Shown here: positions 12,036 through 13,218 of the stretch, piece after piece
How the letters are laid out: each line of letters begins with the position of its first letter
Numbering within the stretch: the stretch's first letter is position 1
Source: JAKAJA01 sp037440125
Lineage (GTDB): Bacteria > Acidobacteriota > UBA4820 > DSQY01
Assembly (NCBI GenBank): GCA_037440125.1
Contig: JBBIUU010000080.1
Coordinates: 1 to 13,218, forward strand
DNA length: 13,218 nucleotides
Direction of reading: 5' to 3'
Notes under the pieces: model-generated
Seen by the model: the letters and a program-made list of their open reading frames with translations, nothing else
Databases searched by the model: none
Told to the model about the DNA's origin: nothing
Made by a program: the position numbers and the translations under genes

Positions 12036-12614
12036 ATGGGTTCGAAGAGGTCCTTGGCGTTCGTGGCGTTTCTCCTCTCGGCGATGGTTGCGGTTTCTGC
12101 GGTTCCCTGCCTCGGCCAGGCGCCGCAGACGGCGGCCAAAGCGTCCGCGGCTCCTGAGGTGAAGGCCGACCCGTGGGCGCCCCTGAGCTTCCTCGTGGGC
12201 CGATGGACGGGCGTGGGCTCGGGCAAGCCCGGCGAGGCGATCTCGGGCGGCACGACCTTCGAGTTGCGGCTCGACGGCAAGGTGCTCCTCCGGGACAACC
12301 GGGCCGAGTATGCCGCGGCGGAGCCCGGCAAGCCGAACGTGGTGCACTCGGACCTCATGGTCATCTACCCGGATGGCGGGGGCTTCCGCGCGGATTACTT
12401 CGACAGCGAGGGCCACGTCATCCACTACGCCGTCTCCTTCCCCGAGCCCGGGAAGGCAGTCGTCTTCGAGACCGACCCCGGGGGCAAGGGACCGCGGTTC
12501 CGGCTCGTCTACGGGGCCGCGCCGGACGGCAGCCTGACGGTGGACTTCCTCATCGCGCCCCCCGGCGGCGAGTTCAAGAGCTACGTCAAGGGAGCGCTCA
12601 AGAGGGCCGCCTGA
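12036..12614 (+). CDS. exported DUF1579-like beta-barrel protein
   Basis: This encodes 192 residues. A signal peptide (KRSLAFVAFLLSAMVAVSA, 4-22) probably ends at CLGQA, before PQ. After a low-complexity linker the domain starts with PWAPLSFLVGRWTGVGSGKP (about 47-66), the entry motif of the DUF1579 and nitrobindin/THAP4-like beta-barrel families. Alternating strands follow: TTFELRLDGKVLLRDN, HSDLMVIYPDG, FRADYFDSEGHVIHYAVSF, and RFRLVYG then LTVDFLIAPPGG. Function is unknown; in relatives the barrel binds heme or small ligands. I see no certain heme ligand. The ATG at 12036 is chosen over GTG 12033 and TTG 12021 because GGGGAGG lies 6 nt upstream. It is 28 nt downstream of the TSUP gene and probably cotranscribed. 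Confidence 0.75.
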   Translation: MGSKRSLAFVAFLLSAMVAVSAVPCLGQAPQTAAKASAAPEVKADPWAPLSFLVGRWTGVGSGKPGEAISGGTTFELRLDGKVLLRDNRAEYAAAEPGKPNVVHSDLMVIYPDGGGFRADYFDSEGHVIHYAVSFPEPGKAVVFETDPGGKGPRFRLVYGAAPDGSLTVDFLIAPPGGEFKSYVKGALKRAA

Positions 12615-12686
12615 GCGTCCGTCGGGAGAGGGGGCAGGAGGGCCGGCGGTGCGCTATCTTATCCACAGGTCCGGAGGGAGGCGGCG

Positions 12687-13049
12687 ATGGAGAAGGTGAA
12701 CCTCTACGAGAAGCTCGGCCAGATCACCGAGCCCTGGCGCCCCAAGATCGTGGGAGCGCTCAACGGCCAAGAGGTCAAGCTCGTCAAGTTCAGCGGCGAG
12801 TTCGTCTGGCACCGCCACGAGCACGAGGACGAGATGTTCCTCGGCCTGCGGGGACGGTTCCGCGTCGAGTTCAGGGACCGGGCGCTCGAGCTCGGCCCGG
12901 GGGAGTTCGTCATCGTGCCGCGCGGCGTGGAGCACCGGACCGCAGCGGACGCCGAGGCGGAAGTCCTCCTCTTCGAACCCGCCGCGGTGAGCAACACGGG
13001 AAACGTGGTGGACGAGACCTTCACGGCCCCCATGGGAGACTGGCTCTGA
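12687..13049 (+). CDS. small cupin-domain protein
   Basis: This encodes 120 residues and a single cupin barrel. Motif 1 is GEFVWHRHEHEDEMFLGLRG (37-56), with H42, H44 (or H46) and E49 as metal ligands. Motif 2 is PGEFVIVPRGVEHRT (71-85), with H83 as the fourth ligand. The N-terminal EKVNLYEKLGQITEPWRPKI and C-terminal SNTGNVVDE are typical of a common family of stand-alone bacterial cupins whose reaction is unknown. A metal-dependent enzyme or small-molecule binding role is plausible. GGAGGGAGG lies 5 nt before the ATG. A 72-bp gap upstream contains a TATCTT (12655-12660) that could be part of a weak promoter. Confidence 0.9.
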   Translation: MEKVNLYEKLGQITEPWRPKIVGALNGQEVKLVKFSGEFVWHRHEHEDEMFLGLRGRFRVEFRDRALELGPGEFVIVPRGVEHRTAADAEAEVLLFEPAAVSNTGNVVDETFTAPMGDWL

Positions 13050-13071
13050 GCCGCGTCGCCGGCGATTCTGA

Positions 13072-13108
13072 ACGGCCGGGGGATCCCGAGGGATTTCCCT
13101 GCGGCCGT
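13072..13108. repeat. nested inverted repeat in the gap after the cupin gene
   Basis: ACGGCCG (13072-13078) and CGGCCGT (13102-13108) form a perfect 7-bp outer stem. Inside it, AGGGA-TT-TCCCT (13089-13100) and the palindrome GGGATCCC (13079-13086) can pair on their own. RNA from here could fold into a sizeable hairpin. No run of T follows, so an intrinsic terminator is not well supported. An attenuator, processing site or chance GC pairing are alternatives. Confidence 0.35.
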
Positions 13109-13129
13109 GAGGGGAGAGACTTCATCGCC

Positions 13130-13218
13130 GTGATCTTTTCAAGCATCCGGACCCCCGGCGACGGCGGGTACGACGCCATGTCGAGGCGCATGGAGGAGCT
13201 CGCGCGGCTCCAGCCGGG
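13130..13218 (+). CDS. antibiotic biosynthesis monooxygenase-like protein (3' end outside window)
   Basis: The GTG at 13130 opens 29 codons running off the window end: IFSSIRTPGDGGYDAMSRRM, then EELARLQPG. This matches the start of a small ABM-domain (YqjZ/HmoA-like) family with the pattern VIF.S.RT..D.GY..M..RM.ELA..QPG. These ferredoxin-like proteins are often linked to heme or aromatic ring oxidation, but most members are uncharacterised. The in-frame codons just before the GTG read FIAV, which also fits the family, but there is no ATG, GTG or TTG in frame within the 80-bp gap. GGGGAG (13111-13116) is 13 nt from the GTG, farther than usual. The start is therefore uncertain. Confidence 0.65.
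   Translation, partial: MIFSSIRTPGDGGYDAMSRRMEELARLQP

Noticed and set aside
1..13218. Defence island, toxin-antitoxin pair, prophage or biosynthetic cluster
   Set aside because: No nuclease-helicase, Cas, restriction-modification, integrase, transposase, NRPS/PKS or paired toxin gene was found. GNATs, GIY-YIG and the SdpI end are not sufficient evidence.

Overview
This is a GC-rich window (very high G/C at third codon positions, many GTG starts) in which every credible gene lies on the + strand. Four apparent lipoproteins and three secreted proteins with Sec signals suggest a diderm bacterium. The mix of families (SdpI/DUF1648, HGSNAT-like acyltransferase, DUF1697, DUF1579, DUF1287, SpoIIAA-like STAS) would fit an Acidobacteriota or myxobacteria-like lineage. 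That placement is an inference from gene content and base composition only; no phylogenetic marker gene is present.

Layout: (1) 1-315, the C-terminal end of an SdpI-family membrane protein. (2) 408-8652, a run of 15 tightly packed genes: secreted protein, STAS-like protein, zinc ribbon, GNAT, lipoprotein, HGSNAT-like membrane acyltransferase, GNAT, 4-TM protein, ICMT-like methyltransferase, Dabb-domain lipoprotein, second 4-TM protein, YddG-like exporter, GNAT, DUF3828-like lipoprotein, DUF1697 protein. (3) A 174-bp gap, then 8827-11487: lipoprotein, GIY-YIG protein, DUF1648 membrane protein, DUF1287 secreted protein, alkyltransferase-like (ATL) DNA repair protein, ACT-domain protein. (4) A 130-bp gap containing an AT-rich palindrome, then a half-size TSUP transporter and an exported DUF1579-like protein. 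(5) A cupin and the start of an antibiotic-monooxygenase-like gene cut by the window end.

Of 25 gene junctions, nine are 4-nt ATGA/GTGA overlaps, three are longer overlaps (10, 10 and 17 nt) and eight are gaps under 30 nt, so translational coupling is pervasive. Yet the genes do not form an obvious single pathway. They are small accessory genes for acetyl transfer, envelope lipoproteins, small-molecule export and DNA alkylation repair. I see no CRISPR array, RNA gene, insertion sequence, toxin-antitoxin pair or recognisable defence system.

The points most worth a second look are the lipoprotein/HGSNAT-like acyltransferase pair, the palindrome over a putative promoter before the TSUP gene, the two diverged 4-TM paralogues, the exported Dabb lipoprotein, and the long coupled array itself.
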